From positions 1 to 64,000 of the forward strand of contig CAJTMX010000019.1 in the NCBI GenBank assembly GCA_910577235.1: a stretch of DNA of 64,000 nt. The letters run 5' to 3'. How positions within the stretch are numbered: position 1 is the stretch's first letter; each line of letters opens with the position of its first letter. A model generated the notes under the pieces. It searched no databases and was not told where the DNA came from. It saw only the letters and a program-made list of their open reading frames with translations. This document shows positions 42,976-51,350 of the stretch, piece by piece. Source of the DNA: an uncultured Acetatifactor sp. Lineage in GTDB: Bacteria > Bacillota > Clostridia > Lachnospirales > Lachnospiraceae. The position numbers were made by a program, and so were the translations under genes.

Positions 42976-43266
42976 ATGGTTTATGGATTGGGTAAAAGAC
43001 TACAGGAGCAACGATCATTGAAAAATCTGTCACAAAAAGAAGTGGCCGCGTCTGTGGGCGTATCCGCCTCTATCATCTCTAACTACGAAAGCAGCGAACG
43101 CACTCCCAGTGTGGAGATCCTCATGGCCTTAGCCCGCCTGTACCACTGTTCCACCGATTATCTGTTGGGTTTTGATAAAGAGGAAAAAGACAGGACGCTG
43201 GATGTATCCATGCTGAGTCAGGAACAGAAAAAACTTCTCCAGCATTTTCTCCTGAGCATACGATGA
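42976..43266 (+). CDS. XRE-family (Cro/CI-type) transcriptional regulator
   Basis: A 96-residue regulator. The helix-turn-helix is at residues about 8-62: GLGKRLQEQRSLKNLSQKEV and ASVGVSASIISNYES, ending ARLYHCSTDYLLG, the standard XRE pattern. A short C-terminal tail contains no effector domain. The start at 42976 sits seven bases after AGGAGGG; the ATG two codons upstream is too close to the ribosome site, and the ATG at 42871 is not likely. It could control itself or the divergent LTA-synthase-like gene. Confidence 0.9.
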   Translation: MVYGLGKRLQEQRSLKNLSQKEVAASVGVSASIISNYESSERTPSVEILMALARLYHCSTDYLLGFDKEEKDRTLDVSMLSQEQKKLLQHFLLSIR

Positions 43267-43284
43267 CGGCAAAACTCCGTAAAA

Positions 43285-43318
43285 AAAACGGCATAGTCTC
43301 CTTTGACCATGCCGTTTT
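43285..43318. terminator. Bidirectional terminator between XRE gene and alaS
   Basis: The arms AAAACGGCATAGTC and GACCATGCCGTTTT (43285-43298 and 43305-43318) with a six-base loop have A and T runs on both sides, so they can stop both convergent transcripts. Confidence 0.8.
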
Positions 43319-43375
43319 AACATTGAGTTCTATATAACAATATATTAGTTTTTTCCGCTTATATACGCGTTTTCA

Positions 43376-46033
43376 TTATACCAGCTGGCTCTCCAGCACC
43401 TTGGAAACCTCAGCTACTGCCGCGGGGATTCCCGCCGGATTCTTGCCGCCTGCTTGAGCCATACCGGGTCGGCCGCCGCCACCGCCGCCCACCAAAGCGG
43501 CGATTCCCTTGATCAGGTTGCCCGCATGGGCTCCCGCTTTCTGCGCTCCGTCCGTAGCCATGGCGATCATGTTTACCTTTCCGTCCCTCTCGGATATCAG
43601 CACCACCACGCCCTCGCCCATTTTCTCCTTGAGCTGGTCGCCCAGATCCCGCAGAGCGTTCATATCCACGCCGTCCACACTGGCGGCCAGCAGCTTAACG
43701 CCCTTGACTTCCTGCACTTGATCCATCACATTGCCCAGCGCGTCCTTGGCGTTTTTACTCTTTAAGGACTCCAGCTCCCCATGCAGGGATTTCAGCTCCG
43801 CCATCAGATGTTCACACTTTTCCACCAGATTATTGGGGGTGGCCTTCACGGTCTTAGCCGCCTGCAGCATCGTATTCTCCAGGTTCTTATAATATTGCAG
43901 CACCCCGTTTCCGGTCAATGCCTCGATACGGCGCACGCCCGCCGCCACACCGTTCTCGGACAGGATCTTAAAACTGCCGATATTGCCTGTATTGGCCACA
44001 TGGGTACCGCCGCAGAGTTCCACGGAAAAGTCGCCCATTCTCACTACCCGGACTTCCTCGCCGTATTTCTCTCCAAACAGAGCCATTGCTCCTGTCTTTC
44101 TGGCCTCCTCTATGCCCATGACCTGTGTGACCACGGGGATATTCTCCCCGATCTTCTCATTGACCAGAGTTTCCACGCGTGCCAGTTCCTCCGGGGTCAT
44201 GGCCGCAAAATGGGTGAAGTCAAAGCGCAGTCTCTCCCCGTCCACATAGGAACCGGACTGCTCCACATGTGTTCCCAGCACTTCCCGCAGCGCTTTCTGC
44301 AACAGGTGGGTGGCGCTGTGATTCTTACAGGTATCGCTCCTTAAGTCCGCGTTTACAGTGAGTGTAGCCTTATCACCCACTTTGATCATGCCGCTTGTCA
44401 CCGTGCCGATATGACCCACTTTGCCGCCCATCAGCTTGACGGTGTCCTTGACCTCGAAACTGCCGTCGGCGGTGGTGATCACGCCGGTATCCCCGTTCTG
44501 ACCGCCCATAGTGGCGTAAAAAGGGGTCTCCTCCACGATCACAGTCCCCACCTGACCGTCGGTCAGCGCCTCCGCCAGCTCGGTTTCCGTGGTCAGCACC
44601 GTCACCCGGGAATTGTGCTGCAGCCTGTCATATCCCACAAAAGCGGTGGTGACGGAGGGATCAATGGACTCGTATACCGTCACGTCCGCTCCCATGTAGT
44701 TGGTGACCTTGCGGGCCTTTCTGGCCATCTCCTTCTGCTGCCGCATACACACGCCAAATCCGGCCTCGTCTATGGTAAAGCCTTTCTCCGCCAATATCTC
44801 CTGGGTCAGATCCATGGGGAATCCGTATGTGTCATACAGTTTGAATGCGTTCTCGCCGGACAGCTCCGTCATGCCGCCGGCTTTCATCTCCTCCTCCATC
44901 TCCGCCAGGATGCTCAGCCCCAGGTCAATGGTCTTGTCAAACTTGTCCTCCTCCTGAGTCAGCACCGTCAGAATAAACTCGCTCTTCTCATCCAGCTCAG
45001 GATAGCCGTCCTTGCACTCGCTTATCACCGTCCGGCTGAGGTTCGCCAGGAATTTACCGGAGATACCCAGCAGCCTTCCGTGGCGGGCCGCCCGCCGGAT
45101 CAGACGGCGCAGCACATAGCCCCTGCCCTCGTTGGAAGGCATAATGCCGTCGCTGATCATAAAGGTAGTGGAACGGATATGGTCTGTGATCAGACGCACG
45201 GACACATCCACATCCTCGTCAGTGTGATAGGTTACGCCCGCAATCTCACAGATCCTGTCCCGGATCGCCTTCATGGTATCGATATCAAAGACGGAATCCA
45301 CATCCTGCACCACTACCGCCAGACGCTCCAACCCCATGCCGGTGTCGATATTTTTCTGGGAAAGTTCCTCATAATGGCCCTTTCCGTCGCTCTCAAACTG
45401 TGTGAAAACATTGTTCCACACCTCCATAAAGCGGTCACAGTCACAACCGACTTTACAATCCGGTTTGCCGCAGCCATACTTCTCGCCTCTGTCATAATAG
45501 ATCTCCGAACAGGGGCCGCAGGGACCGGCCCCATGCTCCCAGAAATTGTCGCAGGCACCGTTCTCGTCCCGATAAAAGCGGGTGATCTTCTCCGCCGGAA
45601 TGCCGATCTCCTTATTCCATATCTCAAAGGCCTCGTCATCCTCTCCATAGATGGAAGGATAAAGCCTCTCCGGCTCCATACCTACAGTCTTGGTCAAAAA
45701 TTCCCAGCTCCATGCGATAGCCTCATGCTTAAAATAATCTCCGAAAGAGAAATTGCCCAACATCTCAAAAAAGGTCAGGTGACGGGCAGTCTTACCCACA
45801 TTCTCGATATCCCCTGTGCGCACGCACTTCTGGCAGGTAGTCACCCGCTTGCGGGGCGGAATCTCCTGCCCGGTAAAATAAGGTTTCAGCGGCGCCATCC
45901 CCGCATTAATCAGCAGCAGACTCTTGTCCGTATGGGGTGGCACCAGGGAAAAACTCTTCATTTTCAAATGCTCTTTGCTCTCAAAAAAATCGAGATACAT
46001 TCTTCGCAGTTCATTTACACCATATGCCTTCAT
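43376..46033 (-). CDS. alaS: Alanine--tRNA ligase
   Basis: An 885-residue class II synthetase that charges tRNA-Ala, of normal full length. The N-terminal catalytic core begins MKAYGVNELRRMYLDFFESK. The editing domain has the zinc motifs HSATHLL and CGGTHVANTG. A coiled region and a C-terminal Gly-rich C-Ala domain (GGGGGGRPGMAQAGG) complete the protein. GTTTGGAGGAAAG precedes the ATG. The transcript starts from a consensus promoter about 117 bases upstream, with no T-box signature in the leader. Confidence 0.97.
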   Translation of the reverse strand: MKAYGVNELRRMYLDFFESKEHLKMKSFSLVPPHTDKSLLLINAGMAPLKPYFTGQEIPPRKRVTTCQKCVRTGDIENVGKTARHLTFFEMLGNFSFGDYFKHEAIAWSWEFLTKTVGMEPERLYPSIYGEDDEAFEIWNKEIGIPAEKITRFYRDENGACDNFWEHGAGPCGPCSEIYYDRGEKYGCGKPDCKVGCDCDRFMEVWNNVFTQFESDGKGHYEELSQKNIDTGMGLERLAVVVQDVDSVFDIDTMKAIRDRICEIAGVTYHTDEDVDVSVRLITDHIRSTTFMISDGIMPSNEGRGYVLRRLIRRAARHGRLLGISGKFLANLSRTVISECKDGYPELDEKSEFILTVLTQEEDKFDKTIDLGLSILAEMEEEMKAGGMTELSGENAFKLYDTYGFPMDLTQEILAEKGFTIDEAGFGVCMRQQKEMARKARKVTNYMGADVTVYESIDPSVTTAFVGYDRLQHNSRVTVLTTETELAEALTDGQVGTVIVEETPFYATMGGQNGDTGVITTADGSFEVKDTVKLMGGKVGHIGTVTSGMIKVGDKATLTVNADLRSDTCKNHSATHLLQKALREVLGTHVEQSGSYVDGERLRFDFTHFAAMTPEELARVETLVNEKIGENIPVVTQVMGIEEARKTGAMALFGEKYGEEVRVVRMGDFSVELCGGTHVANTGNIGSFKILSENGVAAGVRRIEALTGNGVLQYYKNLENTMLQAAKTVKATPNNLVEKCEHLMAELKSLHGELESLKSKNAKDALGNVMDQVQEVKGVKLLAASVDGVDMNALRDLGDQLKEKMGEGVVVLISERDGKVNMIAMATDGAQKAGAHAGNLIKGIAALVGGGGGGRPGMAQAGGKNPAGIPAAVAEVSKVLESQLV

Positions 46034-46150
46034 GATGTCTTTCCTCCAAACTTATCTTTATTGTTTTACAAAGCATGTTCCCACAAAATATCCGTTACCG
46101 CATACCGCCGATCTTGACAATATAGTTCCAAACGATATGCAGCCTCAGTA

Positions 46151-46179
46151 ATTATAGATATATTCCCCAAACTTGTCAA
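46151..46179 (-). promoter_or_regulatory. Consensus sigma-A promoter of alaS
   Basis: TTGACA (46174-46179) and TATAAT (46151-46156) on the minus strand are separated by exactly 17 bases: both hexamers match consensus fully. Just upstream of the -35 box are two direct repeats starting CAACTGAAA and ending CCCGTCAG (46184-46201 and 46209-46227). The 323-base gap 46034-46356 contains this promoter, the repeats, a leader of about 110 bases and the terminator of the Hsp70 gene, and no gene. Confidence 0.85.
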
Positions 46180-46213
46180 CTGCCAACTGAAACCCCGTCA
46201 GATCTACACAACT

Positions 46214-46231
46214 GAAAAGCCCGTCAGGCTT
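46214..46231 (-). terminator. Possible terminator of the Hsp70 operon
   Basis: On the minus strand AAGCC-TGAC-GGGCTT is followed by TTC, a short hairpin about 126 bases past the Hsp70 stop. It overlaps the second upstream repeat of alaS, so its role is ambiguous. Confidence 0.4.
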
Positions 46232-46356
46232 CATTATCTGTAGATACGCAATTCCGAAAAGTAACATAAAATCAGTCGCTACGTTTCCAATCCAGCGAGA
46301 GCGTGTCCAGACAGGAATGATCATCCCTCTGGAGCATCCCCCGCAAACTAAAGAAC

Positions 46357-48045
46357 TTACAAATCCTCATCTTCGTCCAAAAACTCCGCCAATTCCCTGC
46401 GGGTTTCCGCAATCTCCTGGTGGTCCCCGCCCTTAAGAGCCGCCTCAAAGCGATTGATATAATGGTCCAGATTCCGACGCTTATCCCCCAGAGATTCCTC
46501 ATACATACGCTCCGCCCGCAGCAACACCAACCGGTTTTCCTCCTGATCCCTGGGCTGTATCTTCAGATAGGCCAACTCCTCCATACGCTTTTCGATCTCT
46601 TCATCCGTCATCACATTGTCCACACCCTTAATGATCATCTTCTGGGTAAGGCCGGTGGATACCACCTTCACCTCCACCTCCAGCAGCGAATTAATATCAT
46701 AGGTGTAAGTCACATCCACGGATTCCTGCCCCTTGGGGGCCTTGGGCAGATCGATGGTCATCTCCCCCAGGTACAGATTGTTGCGGGCAAAACGGCTTTC
46801 TCCCTGTAGCACTCTGACTCTCACCTTGTCCTGATTGTCCCGCACGGTGTACATCCGCTCCGTATGGCTGGCGGGGATCACGGTGTTTCGCTCGATGATC
46901 GGGCAGAACCGCCCGTCCTCATACTTCCCCTCCTCATACTCCACCACCACTTCCGTGCCAAGGGTAAAGGAACATACATCCGTCAGGATAACCTCCTTTA
47001 CCTCCTCCCGGCGTTCCTTCATCGCCGCCTGCACCGCAGCGCCCAGCGCCACGGCCTCGTCAGGGTTCATATTGGTGTCCGGGAATTTGCGGAACAGACG
47101 GATCAGGAAATCCCGGATCACAGACAATCTGGTAGCGCCGCCGATCAGCAATATCTCGTCGATATCACCCAGTTTAAGCCCCGCGTCGGACAGACTCTTT
47201 TTGACCGGCTCCCGGATCTTGGCGAGCAATTCCTCGCAGGCGTCCTCATATTCTTTGCATGTGATCTCCGACTCCAACTCCTCCTCGCCGATCAGGCACT
47301 TCATCTGTATCCGGTCGCTGCCGCTGACGGCGCGCTTGGCCTTCTCCGCCTGTTTGTACAGCCGTACCTGCTCCTTCTCGGACAGACTGCTCATGGCAAG
47401 TTTCTGTTTCTGCAAAAAAAGCTTGCCCATCACTTCCGTAAAATCCTCGCCCCCGAGATAATTGTCTCCCGCCACGGCCCGGACCTCCAGAATGTTGTGA
47501 TACAGCTCCAATATGGACACGTCAAAAGTGCCTCCACCCAGGTCAAAGACCAGAAATTTTGTATCCCGGGTCTTATCGTACAGGCCGTATGCCACCGCTG
47601 CCGCCGTGGGCTCCGAGATCATGCGTTCCACCTTCAGCCCCGCCAGTTCCCCGGCACGCTTGGTGGCTTTCCGGCGCTTGTCGTCAAAGTACGCGGGCAC
47701 ACTGATGACAGCCTCCGTGATCTCTTCCCCCAGATAGGCCTCCGCGTCCTCTTTCAGAGACCTCAGCACAAAGCTGGAGAGTTCTTCCGGCCTGTACATA
47801 TGTCCGCTTAAGTTGTACTGCCTCTCCGTGCCCATACTGCGCTTGAAAGCACCCACCACCGAATCGGGATACAGACTCATGCGCTCCCGGGCAGTTTCGC
47901 CCACATAGACATTGCCCTCCTCGTCCACGCTGACCACGGAGGGCGTCAGATTTTTGCCCAGACGGTTGGGGATGATCTTCGGTCCCTCCTCCGAAAAATA
48001 AGCGATCAGACTGTTTGTTGTTCCCAGATCAATTCCTACTATCAT
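46357..48045 (-). CDS. Hsp70-family chaperone, HscC/DnaK-like
   Basis: A 562-residue Hsp70. The ATPase domain has IVGIDLGTTNSLIA at the start, SVPAYFDDKRRKATKRAGE, LVFDLGGGTFDVSI and LIGGATRLSVIR. The substrate-binding domain is short and lacks the long DnaK lid and tail, as in HscC. The start at 48045 follows GATGAGGAAATT; 48066 is the alternative and overlaps the neighbour. It lies immediately after a J-domain/TPR protein, which is presumably its dedicated co-chaperone. The clients are unknown; it is not the main DnaK, which is normally beside grpE and dnaJ. Confidence 0.92.
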   Translation of the reverse strand: MIVGIDLGTTNSLIAYFSEEGPKIIPNRLGKNLTPSVVSVDEEGNVYVGETARERMSLYPDSVVGAFKRSMGTERQYNLSGHMYRPEELSSFVLRSLKEDAEAYLGEEITEAVISVPAYFDDKRRKATKRAGELAGLKVERMISEPTAAAVAYGLYDKTRDTKFLVFDLGGGTFDVSILELYHNILEVRAVAGDNYLGGEDFTEVMGKLFLQKQKLAMSSLSEKEQVRLYKQAEKAKRAVSGSDRIQMKCLIGEEELESEITCKEYEDACEELLAKIREPVKKSLSDAGLKLGDIDEILLIGGATRLSVIRDFLIRLFRKFPDTNMNPDEAVALGAAVQAAMKERREEVKEVILTDVCSFTLGTEVVVEYEEGKYEDGRFCPIIERNTVIPASHTERMYTVRDNQDKVRVRVLQGESRFARNNLYLGEMTIDLPKAPKGQESVDVTYTYDINSLLEVEVKVVSTGLTQKMIIKGVDNVMTDEEIEKRMEELAYLKIQPRDQEENRLVLLRAERMYEESLGDKRRNLDHYINRFEAALKGGDHQEIAETRRELAEFLDEDEDL

Positions 48046-48055
48046 AATTTCCTCA

Positions 48056-51046
48056 TCATCCTTCAAAACGCATATGCTTTATTGCCAACATATATTCATC
48101 CTGGGGCTGCACCTCCAGATTGCCGAAAAGGCGCTCTCTTGCCTCCTCTACCTCCCCCCTGCGGAGCATCAGCAAGATCCTGACTCCCTCAAGTTCCTTG
48201 CAGACAGCGTATGTACAGAAATTACAGCATTCGCATTTGCTCTCCCGGTCCAGCAGTTCCTGTAGCTTTTCGTCAGACTCGGCGTAGTAGGCCGCCAGAA
48301 ATTCCAGCTGCAAATGTCCCTTTTCCTGTTCATAATACTCATTCTTTGCGGAAAACGATTCTCTTCGCAGCCAGTTCTGTAGTTTGGCTGCGTACTTTTT
48401 ACCCAGTTTATCCTCCTTGCACAGTATAAATGCAAATACGGCGTCACAGAGTAATCCCTCCGAATTGTCCGGATCGGACGTATTGTCCAGCGCGTTGACA
48501 AACGCTTTCACCGCTCTGTCCCTCTGTCCGAAGATCAGCTCGTTCCAGCCCAGGCTCTGAAAGTAATCTCCGTACGGCCCGCCTCTCTTTGCCAGCTTGC
48601 CGCGCAGCTTACCCAGAACGCCATCGTCAATTCCCAGACATTTTGCCCATTGCTCCAGCACTTTTCCGGCCTCCTGGGCCTGCCCGGTAACCTGATACAT
48701 ATCCGCCAGCTTGTCATATAGTCCCAGCTGGTCCTTAGCATACGCCCTCTTGAAAAGCTCTTCCGCCATGGTCAACAGGCCGTTGCGGATATAGCCCGTG
48801 GCGATCCTCCCCATCCGCCAGACGCTGATATTCTGCTTTTTGTCGTCCGCGTATTTCAGATACCGTTCCAGATACTCCAGCGCCGTCTTGTAATCCGCCA
48901 GGCGCATATACAGATCGGACATATCCATGTAAGCCCCGGGCAGCAAGTCTTCCTCCTCGTCAAACAGGATGGCCGCGCGCAGACTGACAATGGCCTGCTC
49001 GTAGTCGCCCTGATGCTTATATACCTGGCTCATACCGTTTAGCGCGTATATCTGCTGGGGCACATAGGCCAGCACCTGTTCATAGTCCTTGATGGCCTCC
49101 TCATAGTGATGGGCCGCCTTATGAAAGATGCCTCTCTCCACCAGCAGATAAGCTCCCGGCGCGTTGTACAGATATTCCGTCAGTTTTTTCAGCCCCGGCT
49201 CATAAAAGGACAACTCTCCGTTCTCCACATGCTCCAGAAATATATTGCGGAAACTTTCCACCTTTTTCTGCATATGATCCGAGTCGGTCTTGTGATCCTT
49301 CTGATACTCGTACGCATCCAGATAAGCGCTCTCAACGCCTTTTTCTTTGGCCTGGGCCAGCAGTTCCTCCAGTTCCTTGGTGTACTCAAGGTCCAGATAC
49401 ACTTTTGCCATATCCACATAGGGCTTGACATAGTCCGGGAAATACTGTATCAGCTGTTTACCCGTCTGCACCACGCCGCTGGCATCCCACTGTCTGCGGT
49501 AGGCCTCCATAGCCGTGGCCAGAGCCGCGTAGACCCGGTACTCCTGCACCAGACGTTCCACCAGCTCCTGACATTTCTCGTACTCCTCCATCTCCAGGTA
49601 GGTCTGCGCCCGCTCCATCAGCACCCCTATGTCGTGAGGGTCCACTGATTCCATGACGTCCGCCTCCTCCAGCGCCAGGGTGTACTTGGATTTGTCCAGA
49701 TATCCCAATGTAAAATAGCACTGCATGGCGATGGCGTGGGACTGGCGCAGTCTGTCCTGATCCTTCTCCAGCGCCTCGCCCTCCACTGTAGGAATCCGTT
49801 TTTCCAGAGCCTCACGCCATCGAACCGCGTACTCCAGAGACTTCTCATACTCCGCCGCCTCCCGGTAAAGCTTGGTCATCAGCCCCAGATACTCCTCCAT
49901 CCGGCCCTCGGGAACTCTCTCCTCGATCTCCTTCACATATCGTATACCCGCGGAGAACCGGCCATCCTGCAGATAGCACCAGCCCAGTTCCAACACATCC
50001 TCAGGAGCGGCGTCCTGTTTCACCTTTTTCTCCAGTTTTTTCTCCAGCCCCTTGTTGATCTCCTTCAGCAGCTGGTGGAAATCATCGTCATAACCTCTGG
50101 CCAGCACTTCCTCCGCGCATTTTTTTGCCCTTTCATCCTCTCCCTGCTCATGATACCACTGGGAAAGACGATAGTTCGCTGTATAGTGTTTGTCATTCCG
50201 CTCCTTAATGCCCTCAAAAATTGTGGCGGCCTCCTCCTTCTGTTCCTGCTCCCAGAGTACCTGCGCCAGATTGAACTCTACCAGCTCATCCTGGGGAAAT
50301 CTGTCTCTCAGTTCTCTCAGACAACCCGCCGCCTCCTCCGGTCTGCCGCTGGCCTGATAATAACGTCCCCGGCACACCTCCATACAGGGATGCCGTATTT
50401 CCATGCGGTCGCTCTCCTCCAGCAGCTGGGCCGCGTACTCAAGATTCTTCTCCTGCAGCGCCCTCCAGCAATTGTCATAACACTGCAAAAAGGAATCATA
50501 ATCCCCGTCCTCCGGGCCCTCAAACTGGGAGAATTCCACGTCCTCCCCACGGGTCACGCAGCTGATGAGATAGTCGATAAAATCCGCCGGAAACTTCTCC
50601 TTCAGCTGGGACTGTTTCTTGCGTATCTCCAGTTTTTCCTCCAGCAGTTTCCATATCCCGGTGGGCAGTTTATAGTGATTCAGCAAAAAGACAAGCAGCT
50701 TTTCCTGACACTGCGCCTCACCGTCCAGCGACAGATAGATATCCTGGGAAAACAGTGCCCGCCACGCCTCTATGTCCTGTCTGCCCTCCAGAGTGCCATA
50801 GAGTCCTGCAACCTGCGCCACCCACTGTCCGCTCTCGGATGTATCCTCCTGCTGCTCTTCCTCCCGGGGAGCCCTAAGCAGCTCCAGGGCCTCCTCATAT
50901 GCCTGGCGCAGACGCTTAAATCCCTCCGGATTGTCCTCCGGGTTGGTCACAGCCAGCCTCTCCCGGTAAGCGGCCTTGATCTGTTTTTCCTCCGATGTTT
51001 CCCCGATACCCAGTACAGCGAAAATCTCCGTCTTTTCCATAATCAT
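48056..51046 (-). CDS. J-domain-like protein with long TPR array
   Basis: A 996-residue protein. Residues about 1-60 resemble a J domain (KQIKAAYRERLAVTNPEDNP, then FKRLRQAYEEALELL), but the critical HPD tripeptide is replaced by NPED. The rest is almost entirely helical, with tetratricopeptide-like repeats such as YEEAIKDYEQVLAYVPQQIY and YKTALEYLERYLKYADD. A Cys-rich patch (CECCNFC) lies near the C-terminus. Proteins of this kind are paired with HscC-like Hsp70s in Firmicutes; the TPR region would present clients. It stops ten bases before the Hsp70 ATG, so the two are one operon. Confidence 0.85.
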   Translation of the reverse strand: MIMEKTEIFAVLGIGETSEEKQIKAAYRERLAVTNPEDNPEGFKRLRQAYEEALELLRAPREEEQQEDTSESGQWVAQVAGLYGTLEGRQDIEAWRALFSQDIYLSLDGEAQCQEKLLVFLLNHYKLPTGIWKLLEEKLEIRKKQSQLKEKFPADFIDYLISCVTRGEDVEFSQFEGPEDGDYDSFLQCYDNCWRALQEKNLEYAAQLLEESDRMEIRHPCMEVCRGRYYQASGRPEEAAGCLRELRDRFPQDELVEFNLAQVLWEQEQKEEAATIFEGIKERNDKHYTANYRLSQWYHEQGEDERAKKCAEEVLARGYDDDFHQLLKEINKGLEKKLEKKVKQDAAPEDVLELGWCYLQDGRFSAGIRYVKEIEERVPEGRMEEYLGLMTKLYREAAEYEKSLEYAVRWREALEKRIPTVEGEALEKDQDRLRQSHAIAMQCYFTLGYLDKSKYTLALEEADVMESVDPHDIGVLMERAQTYLEMEEYEKCQELVERLVQEYRVYAALATAMEAYRRQWDASGVVQTGKQLIQYFPDYVKPYVDMAKVYLDLEYTKELEELLAQAKEKGVESAYLDAYEYQKDHKTDSDHMQKKVESFRNIFLEHVENGELSFYEPGLKKLTEYLYNAPGAYLLVERGIFHKAAHHYEEAIKDYEQVLAYVPQQIYALNGMSQVYKHQGDYEQAIVSLRAAILFDEEEDLLPGAYMDMSDLYMRLADYKTALEYLERYLKYADDKKQNISVWRMGRIATGYIRNGLLTMAEELFKRAYAKDQLGLYDKLADMYQVTGQAQEAGKVLEQWAKCLGIDDGVLGKLRGKLAKRGGPYGDYFQSLGWNELIFGQRDRAVKAFVNALDNTSDPDNSEGLLCDAVFAFILCKEDKLGKKYAAKLQNWLRRESFSAKNEYYEQEKGHLQLEFLAAYYAESDEKLQELLDRESKCECCNFCTYAVCKELEGVRILLMLRRGEVEEARERLFGNLEVQPQDEYMLAIKHMRFEG

Positions 51047-51178
51047 TCACACCTTTATAATTCATCTTCCGGAAAAAGAAAACAGACTGCCACAAGGCGG
51101 AGCATCGTCCATACTAACCGATGTCTGTCCTCAGGGCAGCCCTATCCCTATTCCGGACTGGCAATTACTCCTAAAATA

Positions 51179-51319
51179 TTAGTCTTCCTCAAAAGAACCT
51201 TCACAACCGCAATTAGGGCATACCCAGTCAAAGCCCCCGTCAGGCAGCATACCTACGGTTCCACACTCAGGACACTGCGTATCCTCAAGACATTCGTCAT
51301 ACGATGACTGTATACTCAC
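51179..51319 (-). CDS. 46-residue zinc-ribbon protein
   Basis: A very short gene missed by length cut-offs. Reading leftward from a GTG at 51319 it encodes 46 residues containing QCPECGTVGMLPDGG and VCPNCGCEG, two CxxC knuckles that can hold one zinc ion, and an acidic end (SFEED). The ribosome site GGAGGTGTTAGC lies directly before the GTG and the frame is open only in this orientation. It sits 31 bases after the glyS stop and upstream of the J-domain gene. The ribbon resembles small rubredoxin-like or RNA-polymerase-like fingers; function unknown. Confidence 0.8.
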   Translation of the reverse strand: MSIQSSYDECLEDTQCPECGTVGMLPDGGFDWVCPNCGCEGSFEED

Positions 51320-51350
51320 GCTAACACCTCCATCCGATTTTTATTTCTTC

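Noticed and set aside
44411..46117. 568-codon plus-strand ORF opposite alaS
   Set aside because: Antisense shadow of alaS; rich in His, Gln and Leu as expected from reverse GC-rich codons.
46034..46150. T-box leader for alaS
   Set aside because: No specifier stem, T-box sequence or terminator/antiterminator pair is visible between the promoter and the ATG; the same holds upstream of glyS and thrC.
46272..46502. 76-codon ORF at the 3' end of the Hsp70 gene
   Set aside because: Out-of-frame shadow of the Hsp70 coding region with no ribosome site.
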